Source: Muriicola sp041358175
GTDB lineage: Bacteria; Bacteroidota; Bacteroidia; Flavobacteriales; Flavobacteriaceae
Length of the DNA stretch: 64,000 bases
Direction of reading: 5' to 3'
Assembly: GCF_041358175.1 (NCBI RefSeq)
Contig: NZ_JBGKBE010000004.1
Coordinates: 62,001 to 126,000 of the forward strand
Of the stretch, positions 34,877-42,451 are shown piece after piece. The translations under genes were made by a program, and so were the position numbers. Each line of letters opens with the position of its first letter. Positions within the stretch are counted from its first letter, which is position 1. The notes beneath the pieces are model-generated. The model worked only from the letters and a program-made list of their open reading frames with translations, had not been told where the DNA came from and made no database searches.

Positions 34877-35419
34877 TTACCAGTTCAACCGGTTAAGCAA
34901 GCCCTCTATATGAGCTAAATGATGATTCCCGTGCCAGGCATATCTTCCGGCATTTTCTTCCAGGCTTGTTTCAATATCTCCATCAGGATGTATAAAAGTC
35001 CTCTGCCATTGTTCTGAGGAAAGACTATTGAGAAGATACACCAATTTTGCATGTACAGCCTCCAGATGATGAAGAGAAAGTTGTATCGGGCCCGTACTGG
35101 CGTCCTCTAATTTTGCCCACTCCTTTTCCAGATAGGGCTTAATTAAGGGCCTTTCTTCGGTCAGCGCCCACTTAAACCTGATATAACTGTGGTGGTGGCT
35201 ATCTGCCAGATGATGGACTACCTGCCTCACTGTCCAACCGTCAGGACGATAAGGTGTATCGAGCTGAGTCTCCGACAAGGGGGTAACCAAATCCCTGAGG
35301 TTTACCGGAAGGGCTTCAATCTGGGCGATCCAATCTTTTATCTTAAGCGCACTGATCTTTTCAGGTCGGACAAAATGACCAATTGGGTATTTTAATTTTT
35401 CCAGAGCTGTGTTTTCCAT
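34877..35419 (-). CDS. DinB-superfamily protein (YfiT/bacillithiol transferase-like)
   Basis: A 180-residue four-helix metalloprotein from the ATG at 35419; the longer frame starts with 22 residues of no family similarity. Metal-ligand His residues lie in VVHHLADSHHHSY and in WHGNHHLAHI near the C-terminus. RPDGWTVRQ and PLSETQLDTPYRPDG match YfiT and BstA. In Bacteroidota and Firmicutes such proteins may be thiol S-transferases; function here is inference. It converges on the GNAT gene with three bases between stops. Confidence 0.85.
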   Translation of the reverse strand: MENTALEKLKYPIGHFVRPEKISALKIKDWIAQIEALPVNLRDLVTPLSETQLDTPYRPDGWTVRQVVHHLADSHHHSYIRFKWALTEERPLIKPYLEKEWAKLEDASTGPIQLSLHHLEAVHAKLVYLLNSLSSEQWQRTFIHPDGDIETSLEENAGRYAWHGNHHLAHIEGLLNRLNW

Positions 35420-35553
35420 AATTCTAGTGTAAGAAAGCGGTAAGCTTACAGTGAATGCTGAAGTTAAAAAATGAATTCTATTCAAGCAGCAGTTTCTCCT
35501 GAATTTTAATACAGATTTAACCCCACAAATTATTTTAATTTTTAATTCTCTAT

Positions 35554-35561
35554 TAAATTTG
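35554..35561 (+). promoter_or_regulatory. -7 promoter box of the peroxiredoxin gene
   Basis: TAAATTTG matches TAnnTTTG, implied transcription start near 35568 and 30 bases of leader. Confidence 0.5.
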
Positions 35562-35597
35562 TAGGACTAGTAGGTTAAAACTAAAAAACATTTAGAT

Positions 35598-36236
35598 ATG
35601 GCAACATTACGATTAGGCGATACCGCCCCCGATTTTACTGCAGAAAGCTCTGTAGGAACAATAAATCTTTATTCATATCTGGGTGACAGCTGGGGTATTT
35701 TATTCTCCCATCCGGCCGATTTTACCCCGGTGTGCACAACAGAACTGGGAACCGCAGCAAAATTCAAAAAGGAATTCGACAAGCGGAATGTAAAAATGCT
35801 GGCCCTGAGCGTCGATGGCAAGGATTCTCATAATGAATGGATCAAAGACATCAATGAAACTCAGAACACAGAGGTAAACTTTCCGATCATTGCTGACGAG
35901 GACAGAAAGGTATCAGATGCTTATGATATGATCCACCCCAAGGCTGATGACACTTTTACTGTGAGGTCGGTATTCATTATTGCTCCCGACAAGACCATTA
36001 AACTGATACTCACCTATCCGGCATCTACAGGGCGTAACTTCCATGAACTGTTGAGGGTTATCGACTCCCTGCAACTTACGGCCTATCAAAAAGTAGCGAC
36101 CCCGGCGAACTGGAAAAATGGTGAAAAAGTAGTGGTAAGCCCTTCAATCCCAACCGCAGAAGCAAGGACATTATTTCCGAAAGGAGTAGAAGAAATCAAG
36201 CCCTATCTGAGACTCACACCCGACCCAAGTGTATAG
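35598..36236 (+). CDS. Peroxiredoxin, 1-Cys (Prx6) type
   Basis: A 212-residue thiol peroxidase that reduces hydrogen peroxide and organic peroxides; cytoplasmic. Peroxidatic Cys 46 in HPADFTPVCTTELG, the Prx6 subgroup signature. LALSVDGKDSHNEWIKDI, VRSVFIIAPDKTIK and the C-terminal dimerisation arm with WKNGEKVVVSPSI follow; no resolving Cys of 2-Cys enzymes was seen. The reductant is unknown. OxyR-type or PerR sites were not recognised. A cold-shock gene lies downstream with its own promoter. Confidence 0.95.
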   Translation: MATLRLGDTAPDFTAESSVGTINLYSYLGDSWGILFSHPADFTPVCTTELGTAAKFKKEFDKRNVKMLALSVDGKDSHNEWIKDINETQNTEVNFPIIADEDRKVSDAYDMIHPKADDTFTVRSVFIIAPDKTIKLILTYPASTGRNFHELLRVIDSLQLTAYQKVATPANWKNGEKVVVSPSIPTAEARTLFPKGVEEIKPYLRLTPDPSV

Positions 36237-36308
36237 GGAATAGTGTTTTACAGGAGTGTGATTTTTAAGAATAAATTCGAAATTTCCTTTATTTCAAATA
36301 TTTAAATG

Positions 36309-36316
36309 TACCTTTG
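36309..36316 (+). promoter_or_regulatory. -7 promoter box of the cold-shock gene
   Basis: TACCTTTG matches TAnnTTTG. The implied start near 36323 makes the ATG at 36344 the start codon; the longer frame beginning at 36314 lies inside the promoter. Confidence 0.55.
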
Positions 36317-36343
36317 CGACTTAAACATTTTATTTTTATTATT

Positions 36344-36538
36344 ATGAGTAAAGGAACAGTAAAATTCTTCAATGATTCTAAAGGCTATGGCTTTATTACT
36401 GAAGATGGTTCGCAAGAAGATCACTTTGTACACATTTCTGGCTTAATTGACGAAGTACGCGAAGGTGACGTTGTAGAATTTGAACTACAACAAGGAAAAA
36501 AAGGATTGAACGCCGTTAATGTGAAAGTATTAGACTAG
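36344..36538 (+). CDS. Cold-shock-domain protein (CspA family)
   Basis: A 64-residue OB-fold nucleic-acid-binding protein. Both RNP motifs are present: KGYGFITEDG (RNP1) and DHFVHISGL (RNP2), and the N-terminus SKGTVKFFNDSK is canonical. It binds single-stranded RNA and DNA and acts as an RNA chaperone or transcription antiterminator; cold induction is typical but not visible here. Ended by a strong terminator. Confidence 0.96.
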   Translation: MSKGTVKFFNDSKGYGFITEDGSQEDHFVHISGLIDEVREGDVVEFELQQGKKGLNAVNVKVLD

Positions 36539-36561
36539 GTAAGATTCCAATTTTTTGACAT

Positions 36562-36590
36562 AACCCCGGCCTTAAGGTCGGGGTTTTTTT
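36562..36590 (+). terminator. Intrinsic terminator of the cold-shock gene
   Basis: AACCCCG (36562-36568) pairs with CGGGGTT (36579-36585), with an inner GCC/GGT extension, followed by seven T residues. Confidence 0.92.
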
Positions 36591-36708
36591 ATACCCTCTT
36601 TAAAATTGTTCATAAGTTGTTACTAACTTCAATGGCACGGCACACAACATTCTTCCCTTTCCTGCGTCTAAAATGTACACCCCTTAACCAAATTAATAAC
36701 CAGCACCC

Positions 36709-36798
36709 ATGTATTCCTTCTTTTGGATCCTTCTAGTGTTGATTGCGATCAACCTTGTATTGTTATTGTTGAGTACTACCGGTAAAAGTAAATCGTAA
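36709..36798 (+). CDS. Single-pass membrane microprotein A (29 codons)
   Basis: A 29-codon reading frame below the usual gene-calling limit. The product is a single hydrophobic helix (about residues 4-22) with a basic end (KSKS). It aligns without gaps with the microproteins at 36856 and 51924: M1, F4, I7, L11, N15, L18, L19 and S22 are shared by all three. A polar Asn in the middle of a membrane helix is unusual, so its repetition argues against chance. No -7 box or RBS was recognised upstream. The gene lies in an intergenic stretch of 440 bases between the cold-shock terminator and the PPIase gene. Function unknown. Confidence 0.55.
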   Translation: MYSFFWILLVLIAINLVLLLLSTTGKSKS

Positions 36799-36855
36799 AA
36801 AGCCTTAAAACAAGGTAGGGTAAACCTAAGAGATAGCTGTTATGTAAGAAAAGCT

Positions 36856-36945
36856 ATGTCTCTATTTCTTGGTATAATGGCCTTCCTTGTTGTTCTGAAT
36901 ATGCTCTTGTTGCTATTTTCCATTCAGATCACCAAGCGTCATTAG
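36856..36945 (+). CDS. Single-pass membrane microprotein B (29 codons)
   Basis: A second 29-codon frame, 57 bases after the stop of the first. One hydrophobic helix (about 3-22) and a basic tail (TKRH). It has the same length and the same shared positions as microprotein A (F4, I7, L11, N15, L18, L19, S22), so the two look like a tandem duplicate. Upstream, AAGAAAAGCT precedes the ATG. No known family was recognised; possible roles, all inference, are a subunit or modulator of a membrane complex. The stop codon is 35 bases before the end of the PPIase gene on the other strand. Confidence 0.55.
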   Translation: MSLFLGIMAFLVVLNMLLLLFSIQITKRH

Positions 36946-36979
36946 AGGTTTCGGGTTCTTATTTCGGGAGATCTAATCC

Positions 36980-37912
36980 TTATTTAGCAGCCATCAATTC
37001 CACTTCAAAAATAAGAGTGGCATTAGGCGGAATAACCCCACCTGCCCCGGCACTTCCGTATGCAAGATGCGACGGTATAACAAAACGGGCTTTGTCGCCT
37101 ACCTTTAACAACGCAATTCCTTCATCCCATCCGGGAATAACCTGCCCTACCCCGAGTTGGAAGGTTATAGGTTCTTTACGTTTGTATGAGGAATCAAATA
37201 CCTGTCCTGTAGGTAGTGATCCTTCGTAATGCACCGAAACCTGCTGCCCTTTTGATGGTTTTTTCCCTGCTCCCTCCTGAATGAGTTTATAACGAAGTCC
37301 GCTTTTCGTCTGCTCAAACCCAGCAGCTAATTTTTGCATTTCGGATTCTGCCTTCTGCTTTTCCTCGGCAATTCTTTTCTCCCTAGCACCCTCAAAAGTC
37401 CTGAAGGCTTCAACAGCGTTCCAGGTTTTTTGCTTTTCACCTACCCTGAGGATCTCCACAGATTCTATTGCATCTCCCTGTTCTATGGTATCTACTACTT
37501 CCTGACCGTGGGCAACATGGCCAAAGACGGTATGCTTGTCATCTAACCAGGGGGTGGCAATATGAGTAATAAAGAACTGACTCCCATTGGATCCCGGTCC
37601 GGCATTGGCCATCGATAGCACCCCTGGTCCATCGTGTCTTAGATCCGGATGAAACTCGTCGTCAAACTTATACCCCGGGTCTCCTGTCCCTGTTCCTAAC
37701 GGACAGCCACCCTGAATCATAAAATCAGGAATAACTCTGTGAAAGGTTAGACCATCGTAATATGGGGTGCCCTGTGGTTTTACCGAATTTTCAAGATTCC
37801 CTTCGGCGAGGGCTACAAAATTTCCAACCGTTCCAGGTGTTTTATCATGAGTGAGCTTTATTAGGATTTCTCCTTTAGTGGTGTTGAACTTAGCGTATAT
37901 TCCGTCTTGCAT
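36980..37912 (-). CDS. Cyclophilin-FKBP fusion peptidyl-prolyl isomerase
   Basis: A 310-residue protein joining two unrelated prolyl isomerase folds. Residues about 1-155 are a cyclophilin (YYDGLTFHRVIPDFMIQGG, GPGSNGSQFFIT, HTVFGHV), with the catalytic Arg in FHRV; residues about 195-310 are an FKBP (GQQVSVHYEG, GQVFDSS, VIPGWDEGI, AYGSAGAGGVIPPNATLIFEVEL). A charged helical linker (about 160-195) joins them. Such dual-family immunophilins are known from Flavobacterium and some protists. No signal peptide, so cytoplasmic. Likely assists folding. A -7 box lies at 37934-37941. Confidence 0.93.
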   Translation of the reverse strand: MQDGIYAKFNTTKGEILIKLTHDKTPGTVGNFVALAEGNLENSVKPQGTPYYDGLTFHRVIPDFMIQGGCPLGTGTGDPGYKFDDEFHPDLRHDGPGVLSMANAGPGSNGSQFFITHIATPWLDDKHTVFGHVAHGQEVVDTIEQGDAIESVEILRVGEKQKTWNAVEAFRTFEGAREKRIAEEKQKAESEMQKLAAGFEQTKSGLRYKLIQEGAGKKPSKGQQVSVHYEGSLPTGQVFDSSYKRKEPITFQLGVGQVIPGWDEGIALLKVGDKARFVIPSHLAYGSAGAGGVIPPNATLIFEVELMAAK

Positions 37913-37933
37913 GGCGTAAAGTTTTTAAAGGGG

Positions 37934-37941
37934 CAAAGATA
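37934..37941 (-). promoter_or_regulatory. -7 promoter box of the PPIase fusion gene
   Basis: Minus strand TATCTTTG matches TAnnTTTG; implied transcription start near 37927, 15 bases before the ATG. Confidence 0.5.
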
Positions 37942-38002
37942 TGAATTAATGCCCGGAACACCCGGCTTTTGATTGCATCTGATATAACTCGAAAATTGAC
38001 CG

Positions 38003-39391
38003 CTATTGGGCCGTTCCCAAGTCGTATTTATCGGCGAGGTAAATCAAACTGGTCATCGCAGCTGCACCTAGTTCGAGTTCGCGTCTGTTGACATGTTCAA
38101 AAGTGTCATTCTGCGCGTGGTGATGGGCAAAATACCGTTGTGAATCAGGCCGCAGTCCGGCCAGAACGATTCCCGGCTTTTTCAATGGTCCGATATCAGC
38201 GCCTCCCCCTCCCTGGGTAAATTCAGCAGAATGGTATGGTTCAAACAAAGATTTCCAACTCAGGACGGTATTAAAATCAGATTCAGAACTGTCAAAGGAA
38301 AATCCTCTGGGGGTAAAACCTCCGGCGTCACTTTCGAGGGCAAATACATGCTTTTCACCATTTATGTCGGCTTCGGAAGCATACTTCCTACCACCCCGAA
38401 GTCCGTTTTCTTCATTCATAAACAAGACTGCCCTGATCGTCCTCTTCGGTTTATACCCACTCAACTTTAAAAGGCGAAGCACTTCCATACTTTGCACGCA
38501 TCCGGCTCCGTCGTCATGAGCCCCGTCTCCCAGGTCCCAGGAATCAAGATGACCTCCTACAACCATAACCTCTTCGGGCTTTGTGCTGCCTTTGATCTCA
38601 CCGATCACATTATAGGACTGTACATCTTCAAGTTGTTTGCAATTCAACTTAAAATAAAACAGGATTTTCGGATTGAGCTTTAGGGTTGTACTTAAAAATT
38701 CAGCCCCATTGGTACTTATTGCTGCTGCAGGAATCCTGTCCTTTTCCGGGAGGTCTCCATAATTGGTGGAACCTGTATGGGGATTGTCGTCCAGCCGGAG
38801 ATTCATCGACCTCACAATAACTCCTACAGCACCGTATTTGGATGCTTCTGCCGCCCCCTTTGAACGCTGGTCTACTGCCCCGCCATAGGCTCTGAAAGTA
38901 TTGAGGAGTCGGGCATCCATCGGCCTGTTATAAAAAACGATCTTACCTTGAATTTTGTCTCTACCAAGAGTTTCCAGCTCTTCAAAACTTTTTACTTCAA
39001 CCACCTCAGCTTTCACTCCGCCTGGAGGAGTCGCCACTGAACCTCCAAGGGCACAAATCGGGACATTGCTTGTATATCCGGGCTTGCTCTCCAGGTAAGC
39101 AAATTCCGGCGTTCCTCTTACCCATTTGGGCACCATAACGGGCTGAAGCCAGACCTTGTCGAGACCCAGGGAATCAAGTTGTGCTTTGGTGTAGTTAACG
39201 GCCTGTTCTGCCTGTACTGAACCAGATAGCCGACCTCCAATCTGGTTAGACAAATAGTTTAGCCAGTCATACGTCTTGCCCTTAGTTAGAGCCAAATCGT
39301 AAATTGTTCTGATTTGTTTTTCATCATCGGTCTGTGCTGCCACATTGTGAATTTGCAGCATCAGGAATAGAGTAATTGTTATCCTAATCAT
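38003..39391 (-). CDS. Secreted M28-family metallopeptidase
   Basis: A 462-residue exported aminopeptidase/carboxypeptidase Q-like enzyme. Signal peptide (hydrophobic ITLFLMLQ, cleavage near VAAQ). A PA-domain-like stretch precedes the peptidase (about 260-440): GGHLDSWDLGDGAHDDGAGC (two ligands, H and D), FMNEENGLRGG (catalytic and ligand Glu pair), ESDAGGF, and the last His near YFAHHHAQNDTFEHV. Its ATG overlaps the stop of the PPK2 gene by four bases, so it is coupled to it. Substrate unknown; dipeptides are usual. Confidence 0.9.
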   Translation of the reverse strand: MIRITITLFLMLQIHNVAAQTDDEKQIRTIYDLALTKGKTYDWLNYLSNQIGGRLSGSVQAEQAVNYTKAQLDSLGLDKVWLQPVMVPKWVRGTPEFAYLESKPGYTSNVPICALGGSVATPPGGVKAEVVEVKSFEELETLGRDKIQGKIVFYNRPMDARLLNTFRAYGGAVDQRSKGAAEASKYGAVGVIVRSMNLRLDDNPHTGSTNYGDLPEKDRIPAAAISTNGAEFLSTTLKLNPKILFYFKLNCKQLEDVQSYNVIGEIKGSTKPEEVMVVGGHLDSWDLGDGAHDDGAGCVQSMEVLRLLKLSGYKPKRTIRAVLFMNEENGLRGGRKYASEADINGEKHVFALESDAGGFTPRGFSFDSSESDFNTVLSWKSLFEPYHSAEFTQGGGGADIGPLKKPGIVLAGLRPDSQRYFAHHHAQNDTFEHVNRRELELGAAAMTSLIYLADKYDLGTAQ

Positions 39392-40266
39392 TCGCTTTCT
39401 AATTGCTTTTTGTATTCTTCGATGTTTGCTTTAGTTTTTTCATCCAGTTCCGGCTCTACCACATCTGTGTATTTAGCCAGTTCCTGTAGCAGGATCTCTG
39501 CAACGATTACCCGGGCTGCTTCCTTGTTATCTGCAGGGATAACAAACCAGGGGGCATGCGTTTTGGAAGTATTGTTAATTGCCTCTTCATAACATTCCTG
39601 ATAGGAATCCCACAGGGCTCTTTCTTTGAGGTCGCCTGCTGAGAACTTCCAGTTCTTTTCCTTCTTTTCAAGTCGTCTCAGTAATCGCTGCCGCTGCTCC
39701 TCTTTGGAAAGGTGAAGAAAGAATTTAAAGATGATGGTTCCGTTCTGAGCCAGATGGAGTTCAAAATCATTGATCTGCCTGAAACGATCTTCCCAGAATT
39801 TTTCATCTATATCTTCAACGGTGTGAATACCGGGGATATGTTCTCCAAGAATATAGGAGGGGTGAACCCTGGTGACCAGCACATTTTCATAATGTGTACG
39901 GTTAAACACCCCGAATTTTCCTTTCTGGGGCAAAGCGATATAATGCCGCCACAGATAATCATGGCTGCGTTCCAATTCGGTGGGTACTTTAAAACTGTGC
40001 ACCTGCACCCCTCTAACATTAAAATCCTTAAAAACCTCACGGATTAGACTGTCTTTTCCGGCTGTATCCATTCCCTGCAGACAAATAAGTACGCTGTATT
40101 TATCGTGGGCATACATCACATCCTGAAACTTGCCCAGCTCTATCCTTATCTTTTCAAGGTACTTTTTCAGCTTTTTATCTGATTTTCCAAAATCCTCGAA
40201 AGTAGGGATGGCATTTAGTTTTGCAGCCTTTTCTACCCTATAAGAATTACTGTCTATTTTCTTCAT
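39388..40266 (-). CDS. ppk2: Polyphosphate kinase 2 (PPK2) family protein
   Basis: A 292-residue P-loop kinase that moves phosphate between polyphosphate and nucleotides; cytoplasmic. Walker A GMDTAGKDSLIREV (about 66-78), then a second conserved region with RTHYENVLVTRVHP, the lid WEDRFRQINDFE and the late R-x-x-L-x-x-R in RQRLLRRLEKKEKNWKFS. Such Bacteroidota enzymes mostly use polyphosphate to make nucleoside tri- or diphosphates. It is the first gene of the two-gene unit with the M28 peptidase. Confidence 0.93.
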   Translation of the reverse strand: MKKIDSNSYRVEKAAKLNAIPTFEDFGKSDKKLKKYLEKIRIELGKFQDVMYAHDKYSVLICLQGMDTAGKDSLIREVFKDFNVRGVQVHSFKVPTELERSHDYLWRHYIALPQKGKFGVFNRTHYENVLVTRVHPSYILGEHIPGIHTVEDIDEKFWEDRFRQINDFELHLAQNGTIIFKFFLHLSKEEQRQRLLRRLEKKEKNWKFSAGDLKERALWDSYQECYEEAINNTSKTHAPWFVIPADNKEAARVIVAEILLQELAKYTDVVEPELDEKTKANIEEYKKQLESE

Positions 40267-40457
40267 AGCCTGAATATAAAATAAATTATGCTACCCCGGT
40301 AATTCGTAACAATAATTAAACATATTGACCATTTTCATTGGTAAAAAAGCACCGAAATCCTGCGTTTTTCGCCATATAACGATAAAATATGGTGATCCTC
40401 AAAGGCTGTACTACCTTTATAGGTCCTGAATCTTACGTAGTAACCTTAATGTAGACT

Positions 40458-41150
40458 ATGAAAGGACTGATCACTTATCTGTGGCTTGCTCTATCCCCTT
40501 TACTTGCCGGGATGGAACCTTCTAATGCCTGTGACTATGCAGGATCCAATCTCAGCTTTATAAAGACCAATACTCAGAAGGCCATTTCTGCCGATAAGAT
40601 TAAAATGGTTCACTACTATGCTTATAAGGCGATAAGTGCCATTGAAAAATCCATGGAACAATTTGAAGATTGCGGATGTGAATTCGCCATGCAGAATATT
40701 GAAGAGGGCGAAAGCTATTTAAAAAAGGCAATCAAGGCTGGCTCAATTTTAAGTACCCGTATACTATTAAAAAAAGCCCTGGAACACGCAAATAGCAGCC
40801 AGGAAGCTCTGGCGGATCACGCAGAAATCCACAGTAGTGAGTATGGGAACGACTTATTAGCGGTCAATACTAAGGAAATGGAGGAGAAGAAAAGTATATT
40901 CAAGCCTATTGCCGGAAAAGAACTCGAGGCCAGGATCGATGCTTCATTGCTTGATTTTGAACTTTCACTTCAAAAGGTCATCGCCACACTTCCCTGCACA
41001 GAAGCAAATGCCTATGTATCCCAGGTCTTTGAACGTTGCGAGCTGGAATTGCTAAATTCCGACCTTACAGAAGGGAAGAAGTATTACAACCTCAGAACGA
41101 AAGAAATTGCTGCCAAAGCATTAATAAAGCTCGGTAATCAGTGTCCCTGA
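40458..41150 (+). CDS. Secreted six-cysteine helical hypothetical protein
   Basis: A 230-residue protein with an N-terminal signal-like segment (MKGLITYLWLALSPLLAG) and no recognised domain. The mature chain is mostly helical and appears internally duplicated: residues about 45-110 (KAISAIEKSMEQ, CGCEF, YLKKAIKAGS) and about 150-225 (ARIDASLLDFELSLQ, CTEA, KKYYNLRTKEIAAKA) can be laid over one another. It holds six Cys at about 25, 72, 74, 180, 194 and 229, an even number that would suit disulfide bonds in the periplasm. The next gene, converging after 30 bases, is the response regulator. Function unknown. Confidence 0.6.
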   Translation: MKGLITYLWLALSPLLAGMEPSNACDYAGSNLSFIKTNTQKAISADKIKMVHYYAYKAISAIEKSMEQFEDCGCEFAMQNIEEGESYLKKAIKAGSILSTRILLKKALEHANSSQEALADHAEIHSSEYGNDLLAVNTKEMEEKKSIFKPIAGKELEARIDASLLDFELSLQKVIATLPCTEANAYVSQVFERCELELLNSDLTEGKKYYNLRTKEIAAKALIKLGNQCP

Positions 41151-41179
41151 AGCCAGTATCCTTGACCAGGAACAAGAAT

Positions 41180-42343
41180 TTACTTGCTTGCGAAAAGCTT
41201 TACGTCAGCCTCTGTAATCTCATCATTTCCCAGGATGGTGAGTCGCTCCACCACATTGCGCAATTCCCGGATATTACCTGTCCAGTCGTATTCCTTTAAA
41301 AGCGAAACCGCTTTTGGGGAGAATTTTTTTGGAACAGTACCTTGTTCCCCTGCGATTTTTTCAGAAAAATGTTCAATCAGCAAGGGAATATCTTTCCTGC
41401 GTTCATTCAGGGCAGGTACTTGTATCAGAATGACAGCGAGCCTGTGATAAAGGTCTTCTCTGAACCGGCCTTCTTCAATTTCCTTTTGTAGGTTTTTATT
41501 GGTCGCGGCCACTACTCGTACATCCACATTGATATCCTTATCAGAACCTACTCTGGAAATCTTATTTTCCTGCAGGGCTCTCAGCACTTTGGCCTGTGCT
41601 GAAAGGCTCATGTCTCCTATTTCGTCTAAAAAAATGGTGCCTTTATTCGCCGCTTCAAATTTTCCTGCTCTGTCTTTTATGGCCGAGGTGAAAGCTCCTT
41701 TGACGTGCCCAAACAATTCACTTTCAATAAGTTCTGAAGGTATTGCCGCACAATTCACTTCAATAAAAGGATGATTACTCCTTTCGCTTTTCTGATGGAT
41801 CCAATGGGCTACCAATTCCTTTCCTGTTCCGTTAGCACCTGTTATTAATACCCTGGCATCGGTTGGAGCTACTTTCTCAATAATTTCTTTGATATTAGAG
41901 ATTTCCGGACTATCACCGATCATCTCGTATTTCTTACTCACTTTCTTTTTGAGAATTTTGTTTTCCACCACCAATTCCTTCCTGTCGAGTGCATTTCTTA
42001 CGGTTGTGAGCAACCTGTTGAGATCGGGCGGTTTGGATATATAGTCGTAGGCCCCAAGTCGCATGGTATTGACCGCAGTATCGAGGTCGCCATGTCCCGA
42101 GATCATAATGAACGGAATTTCCGGTTTTATTTTCCGCGCCGCCTCCAGCACTTCCACCCCATCCATTTTAGGCATTTTTATATCACAAAGAACCAGATCG
42201 TAATCGTTCTTTTTGATTGACTCTATTCCTTTTTGCCCATTTTCGGCTTCTTCCAACTGGTATTTTTCATTCTCTTCAGAGAGAATTTTCACCAATACCC
42301 TGCGAATGGCTGCCTCATCTTCTATCACTAATATTTTTGGCAT
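41180..42343 (-). CDS. Sigma-54-type response regulator lacking a DNA-binding domain
   Basis: A 387-residue regulator. Receiver domain (1-120) with phospho-acceptor Asp 54 in LVLCDIKMPKMDG; AAA+ domain (about 140-375) with Walker A GANGTGKE (169-176), the sigma-54-contact loop at 216-221 reading GAFTSA (GAFTGA in canonical activators), Walker B GTIFLDEIGD (235-244) and the C-terminal NIRELRNVVERL lid. The protein stops at ITEADVKLFASK just after the lid, so the Fis-type helix-turn-helix found in NtrC-type proteins is absent. It probably activates sigma-54 promoters without specific DNA binding, or acts on another partner. A histidine kinase was not seen nearby. 42452 (MscS) lies upstream on the same strand, about 110 bases away. 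Confidence 0.88.
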   Translation of the reverse strand: MPKILVIEDEAAIRRVLVKILSEENEKYQLEEAENGQKGIESIKKNDYDLVLCDIKMPKMDGVEVLEAARKIKPEIPFIMISGHGDLDTAVNTMRLGAYDYISKPPDLNRLLTTVRNALDRKELVVENKILKKKVSKKYEMIGDSPEISNIKEIIEKVAPTDARVLITGANGTGKELVAHWIHQKSERSNHPFIEVNCAAIPSELIESELFGHVKGAFTSAIKDRAGKFEAANKGTIFLDEIGDMSLSAQAKVLRALQENKISRVGSDKDINVDVRVVAATNKNLQKEIEEGRFREDLYHRLAVILIQVPALNERRKDIPLLIEHFSEKIAGEQGTVPKKFSPKAVSLLKEYDWTGNIRELRNVVERLTILGNDEITEADVKLFASK

Positions 42344-42451
42344 ATCTTAAAGTTATTGTTGTATTAAAACCGGACTTTTCCGCTTCCTTTCCCAGACAGT
42401 TCAAAAACGGTGCCAGGGATTCTATTGCAAATTAGAATATAGCTATGTTAT

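Noticed and set aside
36630..36660. A sigma-54 -24/-12 element (TGGCAC near 36631)
   Set aside because: The -12 half does not match TTGC at the required distance.
36541..36708. A possible RNA gene or riboswitch between the cold-shock terminator and the microproteins
   Set aside because: No stable fold or known motif was recognised beyond the cold-shock terminator.
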